Assembly: GCA_049323835.1 (NCBI GenBank)
Contig: JBMOOJ010000111.1
Location: 1-64,000 of the forward strand
Length of the DNA: 64,000 nucleotides
Origin: SG-bin9 sp049323835
GTDB lineage: Bacteria > Pseudomonadota > Alphaproteobacteria > Rhizobiales > Xanthobacteraceae
Reading direction: 5' to 3'
The position numbers and the translations under genes are program-made. Below are positions 25,541 through 34,673 of this stretch, one piece after another (within the stretch, counting starts at the first letter, position 1; each line of letters starts with the position of its first letter). Below the pieces are notes generated by a model. That model was not told where the DNA came from and searched no databases. It saw only the letters and a program-made list of their open reading frames with translations.

Positions 25541-26313
25541 GTATCACCCCAGAAGAAATCGCGCTTGCCGCCGTCCATGCAGATCAACGCACCATTGATA
25601 TACGATGCCTGCACCGAGCACAGGAAGGCGACCAGCGAACCGACCTCATCCGGCCGGCAGAATCGGCCGAGCGGATTCTGCCCCGTGATCACCTCACGCT
25701 TCGCCGGCGAGAAGCCCGCGATCAGATTCGTTTCAACATAACCCGGCGCGATGGCATTCACGGTGATCCCGTCGGGGCCTACTTCCTTTGCCAGTGTTCG
25801 CGTCAGACCGATGATACCTGCTTTCGCAGCCGAGTAATTCGTGACGCCCGGCCGGCCACCGCCGGTGACGTTCATCGACGACGTATTGATGATCCGGCCG
25901 AAGCCCGATTGACGCAGGAAAGGCAGCGCGAACTTGGTGCACAGGAACGCGCTGTCGAGGTGCGTGCGCAGAATGATGTCCCAATCCTCGATGGTCATCT
26001 CTTCGGCCTTGCGGCCGAGATGCCTGCCGCCCGCTCCCGCGTTGTTCACGAGCATGTTGAGGCCACCGAGCCTCTCGGCCGCCTCTTTGACGACCCGCTC
26101 CGCGCCTTCCGGCGTCGAAGCATCCCCGATCGCGGTAACAGCCGTTACGCCCGCCTTGCGCAACTCGGCCGCGGCGGCTTCCGCGGCGGTTGCGTCGATA
26201 TCGTTGATCGCGACCGCCACGCCTTCAGCGGCCAGCGCCGTGACTTCGGCATGACCGATACCGCGGGCCGCTCCCGTCACGAGAGCCGTCTTGCCGGCAA
26301 TCCCCAGATCCAT
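25537..26313 (-). CDS. Short-chain dehydrogenase/reductase (FabG-like fold)
   Basis: This 258-residue classical SDR has the cofactor motif TGAARGIG, structural NNAGAG, catalytic Ser in INTSSMNV, YSAAK active site (Tyr and Lys) and PGYVETNL. The ATG at 26313 is the natural start; open frame upstream belongs to the permease region. It probably oxidises a sugar or polyol intermediate together with the GldA-like enzyme, since both sit at the end of the same transport operon. The exact substrate is unknown. Confidence 0.88.
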   Translation of the reverse strand: MDLGIAGKTALVTGAARGIGHAEVTALAAEGVAVAINDIDATAAEAAAAELRKAGVTAVTAIGDASTPEGAERVVKEAAERLGGLNMLVNNAGAGGRHLGRKAEEMTIEDWDIILRTHLDSAFLCTKFALPFLRQSGFGRIINTSSMNVTGGGRPGVTNYSAAKAGIIGLTRTLAKEVGPDGITVNAIAPGYVETNLIAGFSPAKREVITGQNPLGRFCRPDEVGSLVAFLCSVQASYINGALICMDGGKRDFFWGDT

Positions 26314-26324
26314 ATCGCCTCCGC

Positions 26325-27158
26325 TCAGCCCTTCACGGCGCCAGCGCCGAGGCCCTGAATGAAATACTGCGTCAGCATCGCGAACGCGGCGAACAGCGGC
26401 AGCGCGATCAAGGTCGATCCGGCCATGACCTCGCCCCAGCGCAAATCGAACGAGCCCACCATCGACGCCAGACCGACCGGCAAAGTTTTGTTGGCGTCGC
26501 TGCCGATCATCACCAGTGCAAAGGTATAGTCCGTCCAGGATAACAGGAACGAGAAGATCGCGACTGTGATCAACCCCGGCAACGAGATCGGCAGCACCAC
26601 GCGCAGGAACGCGCCCAGCCGCGTGCAGCCGTCGACCATGGCGGCCTCCTCCAGCTCGAACGGCATGTTCTTGAAGAAGCCCCACAGGAACCAGACGCCG
26701 AGCGGCAGGGTCAGTGTCAGATGCGAGGCAATCACGCCGGTCAGCGTGTCGCTCAAGCCGAGCTTGGCGAAGATCGTGAACATCGGGATCGCGATCAGAA
26801 GCGGCGGGAACATGTAGGCATACAGCATGGCGCCGACGATCAGCTTCTTGCCGCGGATGCGCTGGCGCGTCACCGCGTAGGCGATCATCACCGAGAATAC
26901 CATCGTCACGATCACCGTAACGACGGCGACGACGACGCTGTTGACGAAATGCTGCGGATAATCGGTCAGCTCGAGCAGATTGCGATAGGATTCGAGCGAG
27001 AGCGGCGACGGGATCAGTGAAATCTGGTTCAGCAGCGAAGCCGGCTCGCGCAGGCTCGACACGATCATCCAGTAGATCGGGAATGCCGAATAGATCGCGA
27101 TGACGACCGCCGCGATGAACAGGCCGATCTTTGCCGGAAGCGATCGTCTTTTCGTCAT
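26325..27158 (-). CDS. CUT1-type sugar ABC transporter permease (MalG/UgpE-like)
   Basis: This 277-residue protein has six membrane helices and the EAA loop motif EEAAMVDGCTRLGAFLRVVLPISLPG, which contacts the ATPase. The N-terminal helix is followed by PIYWMIVSSLREP, as in MalG-type proteins. Its ATG shares one base with the stop of the partner permease. With the MalF-like protein it forms the channel for the operon's sugar or polyol. Confidence 0.92.
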   Translation of the reverse strand: MTKRRSLPAKIGLFIAAVVIAIYSAFPIYWMIVSSLREPASLLNQISLIPSPLSLESYRNLLELTDYPQHFVNSVVVAVVTVIVTMVFSVMIAYAVTRQRIRGKKLIVGAMLYAYMFPPLLIAIPMFTIFAKLGLSDTLTGVIASHLTLTLPLGVWFLWGFFKNMPFELEEAAMVDGCTRLGAFLRVVLPISLPGLITVAIFSFLLSWTDYTFALVMIGSDANKTLPVGLASMVGSFDLRWGEVMAGSTLIALPLFAAFAMLTQYFIQGLGAGAVKG

Positions 27159-28018
27159 CAGTCTTCCTCCAGCGGGAAGATCCAGAAGTAGATCAGCACA
27201 GCCACGGACAGGATCAGGAATGAGATCGTTGCGATCGCAGCGCCGCCGCCGATGTCGAACAGGCTGAACGCATGGCGATAGGACAGGATCGCGAGATTCT
27301 CGGTCGAGCCGACCGGCCCGCCGCGCGTGAGCAGCCAGATGACATCGAACTTGTTGAACATCCAGATCGCACGCAGCAGCACGACCACCGTGAGGATGGG
27401 CTTCAGCATCGGCAGCGTGATGTGAAAGAAGCGCTGTACGGCGTTGGTGCCGTCCACCCGCGCTGCCTCATAGAGCGACTGCGGCACCGTCTGCATGGCG
27501 GCGAGGAAACAGGTGGTGACGAACGGCGTCCACATCCAGACGCTGACCAGCACCGTCGAGGTCATTGCAGCGCCGGGGCTCTCGAACCACTGGATCGGCG
27601 GCAACCCGAGTGCGGCCACAGCCGCTGTCACGATGCCGATGCTGCCGTCGACCATCCACTTGAAGGTGAGGATGACGACCACCGTCGGCAGCAGATACGG
27701 CAGGATCGATAGGCCGCGAACCAGGTTGCGGCCGGGGAATGTTTCGTTCAGCACCAGCGCGAAGCCGATGCCGAGCACGACTTGCAGAATGATCGACGCA
27801 AGCGAATAGATCGCACCGTTGCCGAGCGCACGCCAGAACTCCGGCTCGCGAAGGACAGCGGCGTAGTTCGCAAGGCCGGCCCACTGCGGCACGCCGATGA
27901 ACGAATCCATCTTGTAGAAGCTGAGATGAACCGCATAGACCGCCGGCGCGACGATCAATGCGAGCGTCACGATCAGGCCTGCAATCAGGAAACTGTAGAT
28001 GGTTGCCTTTGAGCTCAC
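27158..28018 (-). CDS. CUT1-type sugar ABC transporter permease (MalF/UgpA-like)
   Basis: This 286-residue membrane protein has about six helices, the MalF-type segment GISILPYLLPTVVVILTFKWM-like (GLSILPYLLPTVVV) and the EAA loop YEAARVDGTNAVQRFFHITLPMLKP. It is cotranscribed with the MalG-like permease. A strong GC-rich hairpin separates it from the upstream binding-protein gene. Confidence 0.92.
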   Translation of the reverse strand: MSSKATIYSFLIAGLIVTLALIVAPAVYAVHLSFYKMDSFIGVPQWAGLANYAAVLREPEFWRALGNGAIYSLASIILQVVLGIGFALVLNETFPGRNLVRGLSILPYLLPTVVVILTFKWMVDGSIGIVTAAVAALGLPPIQWFESPGAAMTSTVLVSVWMWTPFVTTCFLAAMQTVPQSLYEAARVDGTNAVQRFFHITLPMLKPILTVVVLLRAIWMFNKFDVIWLLTRGGPVGSTENLAILSYRHAFSLFDIGGGAAIATISFLILSVAVLIYFWIFPLEED

Positions 28019-28038
28019 CGGCCGTCATCCAGAATAGC

Positions 28039-28065
28039 GTCCGGCCGGAGCAACCCCGGCCGGAC
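28039..28065 (-). promoter_or_regulatory. Perfect 10-bp hairpin between the binding-protein and permease genes
   Basis: GTCCGGCCGG (28039-28048) and CCGGCCGGAC (28056-28065) flank a 7-base loop. It lies in the 67-base gap right after the binding-protein stop and has no T tract. Such intergenic hairpins after ABC binding-protein genes commonly protect the upstream mRNA from 3' exonucleases, giving more binding protein than permease. That role is inferred here. Confidence 0.7.
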
Positions 28066-28085
28066 CTTGAGATCATGCGTTCCGA

Positions 28086-29420
28086 TCAGGCGATCAGCTT
28101 GCGCATCTTGTCCGCGGCAGCCTTGATGCAGTCCGCCGACGACATGTTCTTCAGCACCTTGTTCTGAAGCATTTCCGGAATGACGAAGCCTTCGAACACC
28201 TTGCCGGGGCGAAGGTCGGGCGCCGGGCCTTCGGTATCGACCGACGTCAGGATGATCGACTTGTCGGTGATGAAGCCGCGCATGGCCTCGACCGCATCCT
28301 TGTGCTTTTCGATCAGCGGGTGCGCACGCCAGCGGGCGTCTTCATAGACGTCGAGGCGCGGCGGCTGGAAGTGCAGCGGCGCAGTGTGCAGGAAGTTGAT
28401 GTACTGGTTCTCGGTGAACCACTTCATGAACTTCATCGACTCGTTCGACTGCGGGGTCTTCAGCACCACCCAGCCGTCGTAGCCATGGTTGACCGCCTTG
28501 GCCTTGCCTTCGCTGTCCATGTACGGCGTGATACCGTACTTGGTCGACAGCGCCGGCGCGTTGCGCTCCAGCGCCTCGATGATGCGGCCGGCGTAGGCCG
28601 CGTGCGCGACCTTGTCGGACGAGAAGTTGCTGAGCACTTCGCCGAAGCTCGCCTGGCTCGTGCCGGACGGCATGGTCTTGTACAACTCGGCGAAGAAATC
28701 GAGATAGCGCGTCACCTTCGGCGCCATCTCCGGGCTGTCGATCGCGACGTTCCACTTGTTATCGAACAGCTTGACGCCTTCGGCCCACATGAAGCCCGGT
28801 GACAGCCAGTTGGTCGCGCCATTGTTGCCGATCGGAAAGAGCGAACCGGAGCGGCCGTCAGCCGACAGCGTCTGCGCGTTCTTGAGCATCTCGGCCTGCG
28901 TCTTGGGAACACTGAGGCCCTTCTGCTCGTAGAGATCCTTGCGATAGTAAATCCACGCCAGATTGTAGTCGAACGGATACCAGTAGACCTGATCCTTGAT
29001 CGGGAAGAGGATCTTCGGGCCCCACTTGTGCTTGCTGGTCAGTTCGGTCAGCGGCATCAGGTGGCCTTCCGCCTGAAGCAGCAGAACGTGGCCCACGAAC
29101 GCGAAGGTCGCGATGTCGTAAGGCTGCCCGCCGCGCAGCGAGGTCGTCACCTTGGTGAACGCGTCGTCGAGCGGAACCGAGTCGACGATGATCTGGGTGC
29201 CGAACTTCTTCTCGTACTCGGCGCAAGCCACCTTCAGCGCACGAATGCTGTCGATCGAGGTTTCCGTATTGAGAAAGCGCAAGGTCTTCTTGCCCTGCCC
29301 CCAGACAGCCGGCGCACCGAGCGTTCCGGCGGCGGCCGCCGCGCCGATCGCACCGGCACCCTTGATAAGCGAACGTCGGCTAACGCCGCTGAAAAGCTGT
29401 CCCTTCGTTGTCTCAGTCAT
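28086..29420 (-). CDS. Extracellular solute-binding protein of the CUT1 sugar importer
   Basis: This 444-residue protein has a twin-arginine signal (SRRSLIKGAGAIGAAAAAGTL, then GAPAVWGQ) and a family 1 solute-binding domain: TLRFLNTETSIDSIRALKVACAEYEKKFG, LDDAFTKVTTSLRGGQPYDIATF and KDLYEQKGLSVPKTQAEMLKNAQTL. Trp- and Tyr-rich stretches (YWYPFDYNLAWIYY) would form the sugar-stacking pocket. The ATG at 29420 is chosen because the Tat signal follows; longer upstream frame is intergenic. It delivers substrate to the two permeases downstream. Confidence 0.9.
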   Translation of the reverse strand: MTETTKGQLFSGVSRRSLIKGAGAIGAAAAAGTLGAPAVWGQGKKTLRFLNTETSIDSIRALKVACAEYEKKFGTQIIVDSVPLDDAFTKVTTSLRGGQPYDIATFAFVGHVLLLQAEGHLMPLTELTSKHKWGPKILFPIKDQVYWYPFDYNLAWIYYRKDLYEQKGLSVPKTQAEMLKNAQTLSADGRSGSLFPIGNNGATNWLSPGFMWAEGVKLFDNKWNVAIDSPEMAPKVTRYLDFFAELYKTMPSGTSQASFGEVLSNFSSDKVAHAAYAGRIIEALERNAPALSTKYGITPYMDSEGKAKAVNHGYDGWVVLKTPQSNESMKFMKWFTENQYINFLHTAPLHFQPPRLDVYEDARWRAHPLIEKHKDAVEAMRGFITDKSIILTSVDTEGPAPDLRPGKVFEGFVIPEMLQNKVLKNMSSADCIKAAADKMRKLIA

Positions 29421-29455
29421 TGCTTTCTCCCGGTTATGATTATCGTTGGGCAGCG

Positions 29456-30508
29456 TCAGAGACGCCGTCCAGTGGACTTCTCGAAGGCGTGCAGGCGATG
29501 TGGTTGCAGCCGGACGTTCAGCGCACGGCCGGGCGCCCAGTCGTCGAACCGTTCGGTGAGAACGCGCAGGCGTTGTCCGGCGATCTCGCCGACGCACAAC
29601 GTCTGCGCGCCGAGTTGCTCGACCATCCGTACGGTGAATTGCACGCTGCCGTCGCCATCAGCGAGCGCGATATGCTCCGGACGGATACCGAGCACGACAT
29701 CGCCCTGCGATCTGGCAAGCGACGGCGGCAACGGCATAGTGAATTGACCGCTGACGAAGCGACCGCCCTCAGCGCGGCCCTCGATCAGATTCATCTCGGG
29801 CGATCCGATAAAGCCGGCCACAAACAGATTCGCTGGACGATCATAGACTTCGAGCGGTGCACCGATCTGCTGAACATGGCCGTCGCGCATGATGACGATG
29901 CGATTGGCCAGCGTCATTGCCTCGACCTGGTCGTGGGTGACGTAGACCATGCTGGTCCCGACTTCCTGATGCAGGCGCGCAATTTCCTCGCGCATGCGGA
30001 CACGCAGCTTGGCATCGAGGTTCGACAACGGCTCGTCGAGCAGGAAGACATCCGGTTCGCGCACAAGCGCCCGGCCGAGCGCGACGCGCTGCATCTGCCC
30101 GCCCGACAACTGCTTCGGCTTGCGCGCGAGGAAGTCCTCCAGACCGAGCATCTTGGCCGCACGTTGGACGCGCACGTCGATTTCCGAGCGCGTCATCTTC
30201 CGCATGCGCAGCCCGAACGCGAGATTGTCGTAGATCGTCTTGTGCGGATAGAGCGCGTAATTCTGGAACACCATGGCAATGTTCCGGTCCTTCGGCTCGA
30301 GGTTTGTCACCTCGCGCGAGCCGATGCTGATCATGCCTGACGTCGTTTCTTCGAGGCCGGCAATCATCCGCAGTGTCGTCGACTTGCCGCAACCCGACGG
30401 GCCGAGAAACACGATGAACTCGCCATCGCGAATGGTGAGATCGACGCCGTGCACGGCGACGACATTGCCGTAGGCCTTGCGAACTTTCACCAGCCGGACC
30501 TCAGCCAT
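29456..30508 (-). CDS. CUT1 sugar ABC transporter ATPase (UgpC/MalK-like)
   Basis: This 350-residue protein has Walker A LGPSGCGKSTTLRMIAGLE, signature LSGGQMQRVALGRALVREP, Walker B DVFLLDEPLSNLDAKLR and the H-loop YVTHDQVEAMTLANRI. It ends in a C-terminal TOBE/OB-fold regulatory domain (from about 240: FIGSPEMNLIEG, VVLGIRPEHIAL). It energises the importer and, as in MalK, the C-terminal domain may carry regulatory contacts. It lies 35 bases before the binding-protein gene and 30 bases after the kinase gene. Confidence 0.93.
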   Translation of the reverse strand: MAEVRLVKVRKAYGNVVAVHGVDLTIRDGEFIVFLGPSGCGKSTTLRMIAGLEETTSGMISIGSREVTNLEPKDRNIAMVFQNYALYPHKTIYDNLAFGLRMRKMTRSEIDVRVQRAAKMLGLEDFLARKPKQLSGGQMQRVALGRALVREPDVFLLDEPLSNLDAKLRVRMREEIARLHQEVGTSMVYVTHDQVEAMTLANRIVIMRDGHVQQIGAPLEVYDRPANLFVAGFIGSPEMNLIEGRAEGGRFVSGQFTMPLPPSLARSQGDVVLGIRPEHIALADGDGSVQFTVRMVEQLGAQTLCVGEIAGQRLRVLTERFDDWAPGRALNVRLQPHRLHAFEKSTGRRL

Positions 30509-30538
30509 GGTTGACCTCGCACGTCGTAAGATGAAGTT

Positions 30539-32056
30539 TCATGCGCGGCCCGCCACGAAGTCATGGATGCGATGATTGAGCGGCGCCAGCGCCGCCTGAA
30601 TGTCGCGATAGATCGGAAAGCCGCGATCGTAGACGGCAGCACGCGCCGGGTCCGGCGTTGCGCGCGACACGATCGAAATGACCTTTGCCGCGTCCTGTTC
30701 GCTCTTGAAGATGCCAACGCCGACGCCGGCGAGCAGCGCTGCGCCGAACGATGCATCGGCCACCGCCGGCAGTTCGACCTCGACGTTGAGCACATCGGCC
30801 ACGATCTGCCGCCACAACGCGCTGCGCGATCCGCCGCCGGTCAGCCGCGCGGACGAAAAATGCAAACCCTTTGCGCTGAGCGCGTCTCGGCAGTCACGCA
30901 GCGAATAAGCGATGCCTTCGTACAGAGCACGGACGAAATGCCCTGCCCCGTGATTGAATCCGGCGCCGACGAAATCGGCACGGAGCAGAGGGTCCCAGTG
31001 CGGGCTACGTTCGCCGTTCAGGTAAGGATGGAAGAACAAGCCTTCCGCGCCCGCGCTGACCGCGGCAGCCTTCGCATCCATCGCATCGAATACGGCGCTG
31101 CCATCATCGCCATCGCGGCGGAAGAACGTATCGCGCAGCCACTTGTGCGCCGACGCGCACGAATTGGTCGCCGTGATAACGTACCAGTGGTCCGGCACGA
31201 CATGATAGTAGTTGATCAGCGAGAAATCCGGCCGCGCCTGCGGCGTCAGCACGTTGACGGTCGCCGCGGTCGCAAGCTTCACGACCCCGAGCCCCTCGCG
31301 GACCATGCCTGCGCCGAATGTTTCGGCGGCGGTATCCGAAGTGCCGCAGACGACCGGGGTGCCTTCCGCCAGGCCCGTCGCTTTCGCAGCGCTCGCCGTA
31401 ACGCGGCCGACGACGGCCTTCGGTGATACGATCGGCGGCAGCGTATCCATCCGCCAACCGATCATCTCGCAAAGCTCGTCCGACCATTTCGCTGCTTTGG
31501 CATCGAGCATCAACGTGCCGAGCGCATCGATGGTGTCGGTTTCCCAGGTTCCGGTGAATTTCGATCGCAACCAATCCTTGGCAACGTAGATACGCTTGAT
31601 CCGCGCGAACGCTTCCGGCTCCGCGTCCCGCAACCACATCATTTGCGGCAGCGTCCACGTCGGGTTGGCGCGATTAGCGCCGATGTCGAGGATGCGCTGA
31701 TCGGCCTTGTCGCGCAGCGCCTGCGTTTCGGCGCGGCTGCGCTGATCGCTCCAGAGGATAGCCGGACGGATAACGCGGCCATCGGTATCTTCCAGCACCG
31801 GCGTATGCGCGCCGGCGGAGAACGAGATCGCGGCGATGTCGCTCGCAGGCCGCTTTATTTGTGCAACGACGGATTGCAGTGTCTTGCAGGCGGCGATCCA
31901 CCAGTCGTTCGGATCCTGCTCGCTCCAGCCCGGATGCGGCGACGATGTCGCAACCGCCGCGGACGCCTCCGCGACAAGCGAACCGTCGGCGCGGATCACG
32001 CTGACTTTCAGCGAGCCCGCACCGAGATCAATTCCAGCAAGCAGCGGGTCAGCCAC
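30539..32056 (-). CDS. FGGY-family carbohydrate kinase (xylulokinase-like)
   Basis: This 505-residue protein is of the FGGY kinase fold: the N-terminal phosphate loop AGIDLGAGSLKVSVI, VAAISFSAG-type strand, the WSDQRS substrate loop and the C-terminal ATP-binding AIYEGIAYSLRDC-like region with LTGGGSRSALWRQIVADVLNVEVELP. The fold most resembles xylulokinase, but glycerol, erythritol and other polyol kinases share these motifs. With an FAD oxidase and two NAD dehydrogenases in the same operon, it probably phosphorylates the imported sugar or its keto derivative. Confidence 0.88.
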   Translation of the reverse strand: MADPLLAGIDLGAGSLKVSVIRADGSLVAEASAAVATSSPHPGWSEQDPNDWWIAACKTLQSVVAQIKRPASDIAAISFSAGAHTPVLEDTDGRVIRPAILWSDQRSRAETQALRDKADQRILDIGANRANPTWTLPQMMWLRDAEPEAFARIKRIYVAKDWLRSKFTGTWETDTIDALGTLMLDAKAAKWSDELCEMIGWRMDTLPPIVSPKAVVGRVTASAAKATGLAEGTPVVCGTSDTAAETFGAGMVREGLGVVKLATAATVNVLTPQARPDFSLINYYHVVPDHWYVITATNSCASAHKWLRDTFFRRDGDDGSAVFDAMDAKAAAVSAGAEGLFFHPYLNGERSPHWDPLLRADFVGAGFNHGAGHFVRALYEGIAYSLRDCRDALSAKGLHFSSARLTGGGSRSALWRQIVADVLNVEVELPAVADASFGAALLAGVGVGIFKSEQDAAKVISIVSRATPDPARAAVYDRGFPIYRDIQAALAPLNHRIHDFVAGRA

Positions 32057-32088
32057 GGCACCGATCCTTTGCGACGAAGCCAGCCAAC

Positions 32089-33570
32089 CTAGGCACTGTA
32101 GATATCCTTGGCATCCGGGCGTGCACGAAATCCGAGCTTGCCGGGATTGAGCAAGTTGGCCGGATCGATCGCATCCTTGACCGCCTGAAGCACTGCAAGG
32201 CCCAACCCGAGTTCACGCCCCATCCACGGACCGCGGAAAAGGCCGGCGCCGTGATGATGTGCGATCGATCCGCCATGATCCAGAGTCAATTGCTCGATGA
32301 TGTCCCACATCCGCGCGTGCAACGGCAACGCAGCGCTTTCCGGCATCGGCGGCAACCGCACCGTCATGTATTGGCACGCACCTTCCGGATAAACATGCGA
32401 CCAGTGTGCGCCGAAGTGAACTTCGGGATGAACCGCGCGGATCGCCTTGGCGATCGCATCGTACATCGCCGGGATCGCAGACCAGTTCGCGGTCACCTCG
32501 ATCGTGTCGTTGAAATAGCCTTCTGCATGCCATTTCTGCGAATAGGCGACGAAGCGGTTTTCTTTCCAGTGCCTGTACGGCCCATCTGACGTCACCTCAC
32601 CGCCGAATGTCTTCGCAATCGCCAGCGCGGCCGCCTGCTCCGCAGATACCAGCGGCTCGGAGCCGCTGAACTCCATCACGCACAGGATCGGCTTCGATCT
32701 GAAGGCGGCGATATCCTTTGTCCGATCGTCACTCTCGACCTTGTCGTAGAGCCGCACGATCTGCGGACGAAGCTCAGCCTGCATGATCTCGCGAGCGCAG
32801 TCCCACGCATTCTGCAACGCAGGGAACGCCAGCACGACGCCGCGCTCGATCTCGGGCTTCTTCCAGATGCGGAGCGTCACATCCGTGATGATTCCCAGAG
32901 TCCCTTCACTGCCGACGAATAGATCGCGCACGGAGGGACCGACCGAACGCCGCGCGACCGGCCGTACTTCCAGCGGTGAGCCATTCGGTAGAACAACGTT
33001 CAGACCGACGACGATATCCTCGATCTTGCCGTAACGGCTGCTGGCCTGACCTCCACCGCGACAAGCGACCCAGCCGCCCACGGTCGAAATCTCGATCGAT
33101 TGCGGGATGTGTCCGGTGGTGTAACCCTTCGCATTCAGTTCCTTTTCGAATACCGCTCCGTTCATACCGGCCTGAACAGTCACAGTGGCATCGGTGGGGT
33201 TGAAGGAAACGATCTGGTCGAGGCGGCGGATATCGATCGTGACTTCGCCGCCGAGCGGAATGGCTCCGCCCAGCACGCCCGATCCATTGCCATAAGGAAT
33301 GACCGGCACACCGTGTTTCTGCGCCAGACGGACGACCGCCGACACTTCGGCCGCATTCGCCGGACGAACAATCAGCCTCGGTACGCGTCCTGCGAGCTCG
33401 CCCGCACGCTCGCGGAAAACCGCATACGGCAAACGATCGCGCGCATACGTCAGCCGCTGATCGAATTCTGAAATGATGTTGTCCTTGCCGACGATCGCTG
33501 CGAAAGCATCTGCCAATCCGGCATCGACATGATCGTGTTGGCGCGCAACAGCGATGGCGCTCGCGTCCAA
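32089..33570 (-). CDS. FAD-binding oxidase resembling alkylglycerone-phosphate synthase / GlcD
   Basis: This 493-residue protein has an N-terminal PCMH-type FAD-binding domain (RPANAAEVSAVVRLAQKHGVPVIPYGNGSGVLGG, VGGWVACRGGGQASSRYG, GSEGTLGIITDVTLRI) and a C-terminal FAD-linked oxidase domain. The segment GGSIAHHHGAGLFRG carries the triple-His motif of alkylglycerone-phosphate synthases. In a catabolic operon it more likely oxidises a polyol or polyol phosphate than builds ether lipid. GGGAGG lies six bases before a TTG at 33570, which I choose as start; longer frames back to 33648 would cover the LacI operators. Confidence 0.82.
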   Translation of the reverse strand: MDASAIAVARQHDHVDAGLADAFAAIVGKDNIISEFDQRLTYARDRLPYAVFRERAGELAGRVPRLIVRPANAAEVSAVVRLAQKHGVPVIPYGNGSGVLGGAIPLGGEVTIDIRRLDQIVSFNPTDATVTVQAGMNGAVFEKELNAKGYTTGHIPQSIEISTVGGWVACRGGGQASSRYGKIEDIVVGLNVVLPNGSPLEVRPVARRSVGPSVRDLFVGSEGTLGIITDVTLRIWKKPEIERGVVLAFPALQNAWDCAREIMQAELRPQIVRLYDKVESDDRTKDIAAFRSKPILCVMEFSGSEPLVSAEQAAALAIAKTFGGEVTSDGPYRHWKENRFVAYSQKWHAEGYFNDTIEVTANWSAIPAMYDAIAKAIRAVHPEVHFGAHWSHVYPEGACQYMTVRLPPMPESAALPLHARMWDIIEQLTLDHGGSIAHHHGAGLFRGPWMGRELGLGLAVLQAVKDAIDPANLLNPGKLGFRARPDAKDIYSA

Positions 33571-33597
33571 AGGCCGTCCTCCCGTTTGTTTTGCGAT

Positions 33598-33623
33598 CGT
33601 TTGCACAATCGTTTGTTCAAACG
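33598..33623 (-). promoter_or_regulatory. Two overlapping LacI-type operators upstream of the polyol operon
   Basis: CGTTTG-TT-CAAACG (33610-33623) is a perfect inverted repeat with a 2-base centre, as LacI/PurR-family operators usually are. Directly abutting and sharing its CG is CGTTTG-CA-CAATCG (33598-33611), the same site with one mismatch. They lie 28-53 bases before the oxidase start and just after the lacI-type gene, well placed to block transcription of the operon. Assignment to the adjacent regulator is inference. Confidence 0.75.
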
Positions 33624-33656
33624 TGAATGACAAAATATGGAACGTCAACCTCTAAA

Positions 33657-34661
33657 TCAGGATTTCGGGACGCGACCTGTCGACGCGCGCAATACCAGGC
33701 CATCCGGCGGCAACGCTTTGATTGCCTTCGGTTTCTTCTTGGCCGCGAGCGCCACCAGCAGTTCGGTCGCAGCCTCCCCCATCTGCTCGGTCGGCATGCG
33801 GACGGTGGTCAACTGTGGATAGAGCATGGTGGCGACGGGTGCGTCGTGAAGACCGATCACTGAAATATCTTCAGGGATGCGCAGCCGCGCTTCATGGATG
33901 ATCGCCATCGCGCCCGCGGCCGTGACGAGCGTGGCGCCAAGCACGGCGGTCGGCCTGGCCTTAAGGACCGAGCGCATCGCCTCCGCACCGCCCTCGGCCG
34001 TATAGCCGGCCGTGGCCAACAGCGCCGGATCGAAGGCGATGCCGTGACGTTTCAGCGCCGCCCGATAGCCTTCGATACGTTCCGCCGCGTTGAATCCGCC
34101 GGGCCGGCCGGCCAGATGGGCGATGCGGCGGTGCCCAAGCGAAACCAGATGATCGATCGCGATCTCGGCCGCCGCACGGCTATCCAGGTAGACGGAGTAC
34201 GGCGCCTTGCCGAGCTTGCGGTTCAGCAGAACATAGGGCACGCGCGCGGCCTCGAGCTCGCGCCGCAAATCGGCATCGTCGTCGAGGCTGGCAACCAGAA
34301 GTCCGTCAACTCGGTTACTGTGCGCGAGCCGCTGGTAGACCGAGTCGATCGTGCCCGCTTCCCGATGCGCGATCAGCAACGAATAACCATGGCGCAACGC
34401 GGATTTCTCGGCCCCACGGATAGCGGCGGAAAACACAGGGTTATCGAGCTGCGGGACAACAAGACCGAACGTCTTCGACTTCGATGTCCTGAGGCTGCGC
34501 GCGAGTTCATTCGGAGCGTAATCGAGTTCGCGCGCGCTCTTGAGAATCCGGTCGCGGGTTTCTTCCCTGATGCGCTGCGTCGACTCTCCCCGGAGCACGC
34601 GGGACACCGTCGAGATATCGACTCCCGCCAGCTTCGCGACATCGGTCAGTTTGGAACGCAC
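33657..34661 (-). CDS. LacI-family transcriptional repressor
   Basis: This 334-residue protein starts with the LacI helix-turn-helix (LTDVAKLAGVDISTVSRVLRG) and hinge helix (YAPNELARSLRTSKS), followed by a periplasmic-binding-protein-like effector domain (FGLVVPQLDNPVFSAAIRGAE, DGLLVASL, GHRRIAHLAG and ISVIGLHDAPVATMLYPQLTTVRMP). It most likely represses the operon downstream in response to the imported polyol. The start is a GTG at 34661 with only a weak ribosome-binding site. Paired operators follow the gene. Confidence 0.92.
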   Translation of the reverse strand: MRSKLTDVAKLAGVDISTVSRVLRGESTQRIREETRDRILKSARELDYAPNELARSLRTSKSKTFGLVVPQLDNPVFSAAIRGAEKSALRHGYSLLIAHREAGTIDSVYQRLAHSNRVDGLLVASLDDDADLRRELEAARVPYVLLNRKLGKAPYSVYLDSRAAAEIAIDHLVSLGHRRIAHLAGRPGGFNAAERIEGYRAALKRHGIAFDPALLATAGYTAEGGAEAMRSVLKARPTAVLGATLVTAAGAMAIIHEARLRIPEDISVIGLHDAPVATMLYPQLTTVRMPTEQMGEAATELLVALAAKKKPKAIKALPPDGLVLRASTGRVPKS

Positions 34662-34673
34662 GTTTCAGCCATC

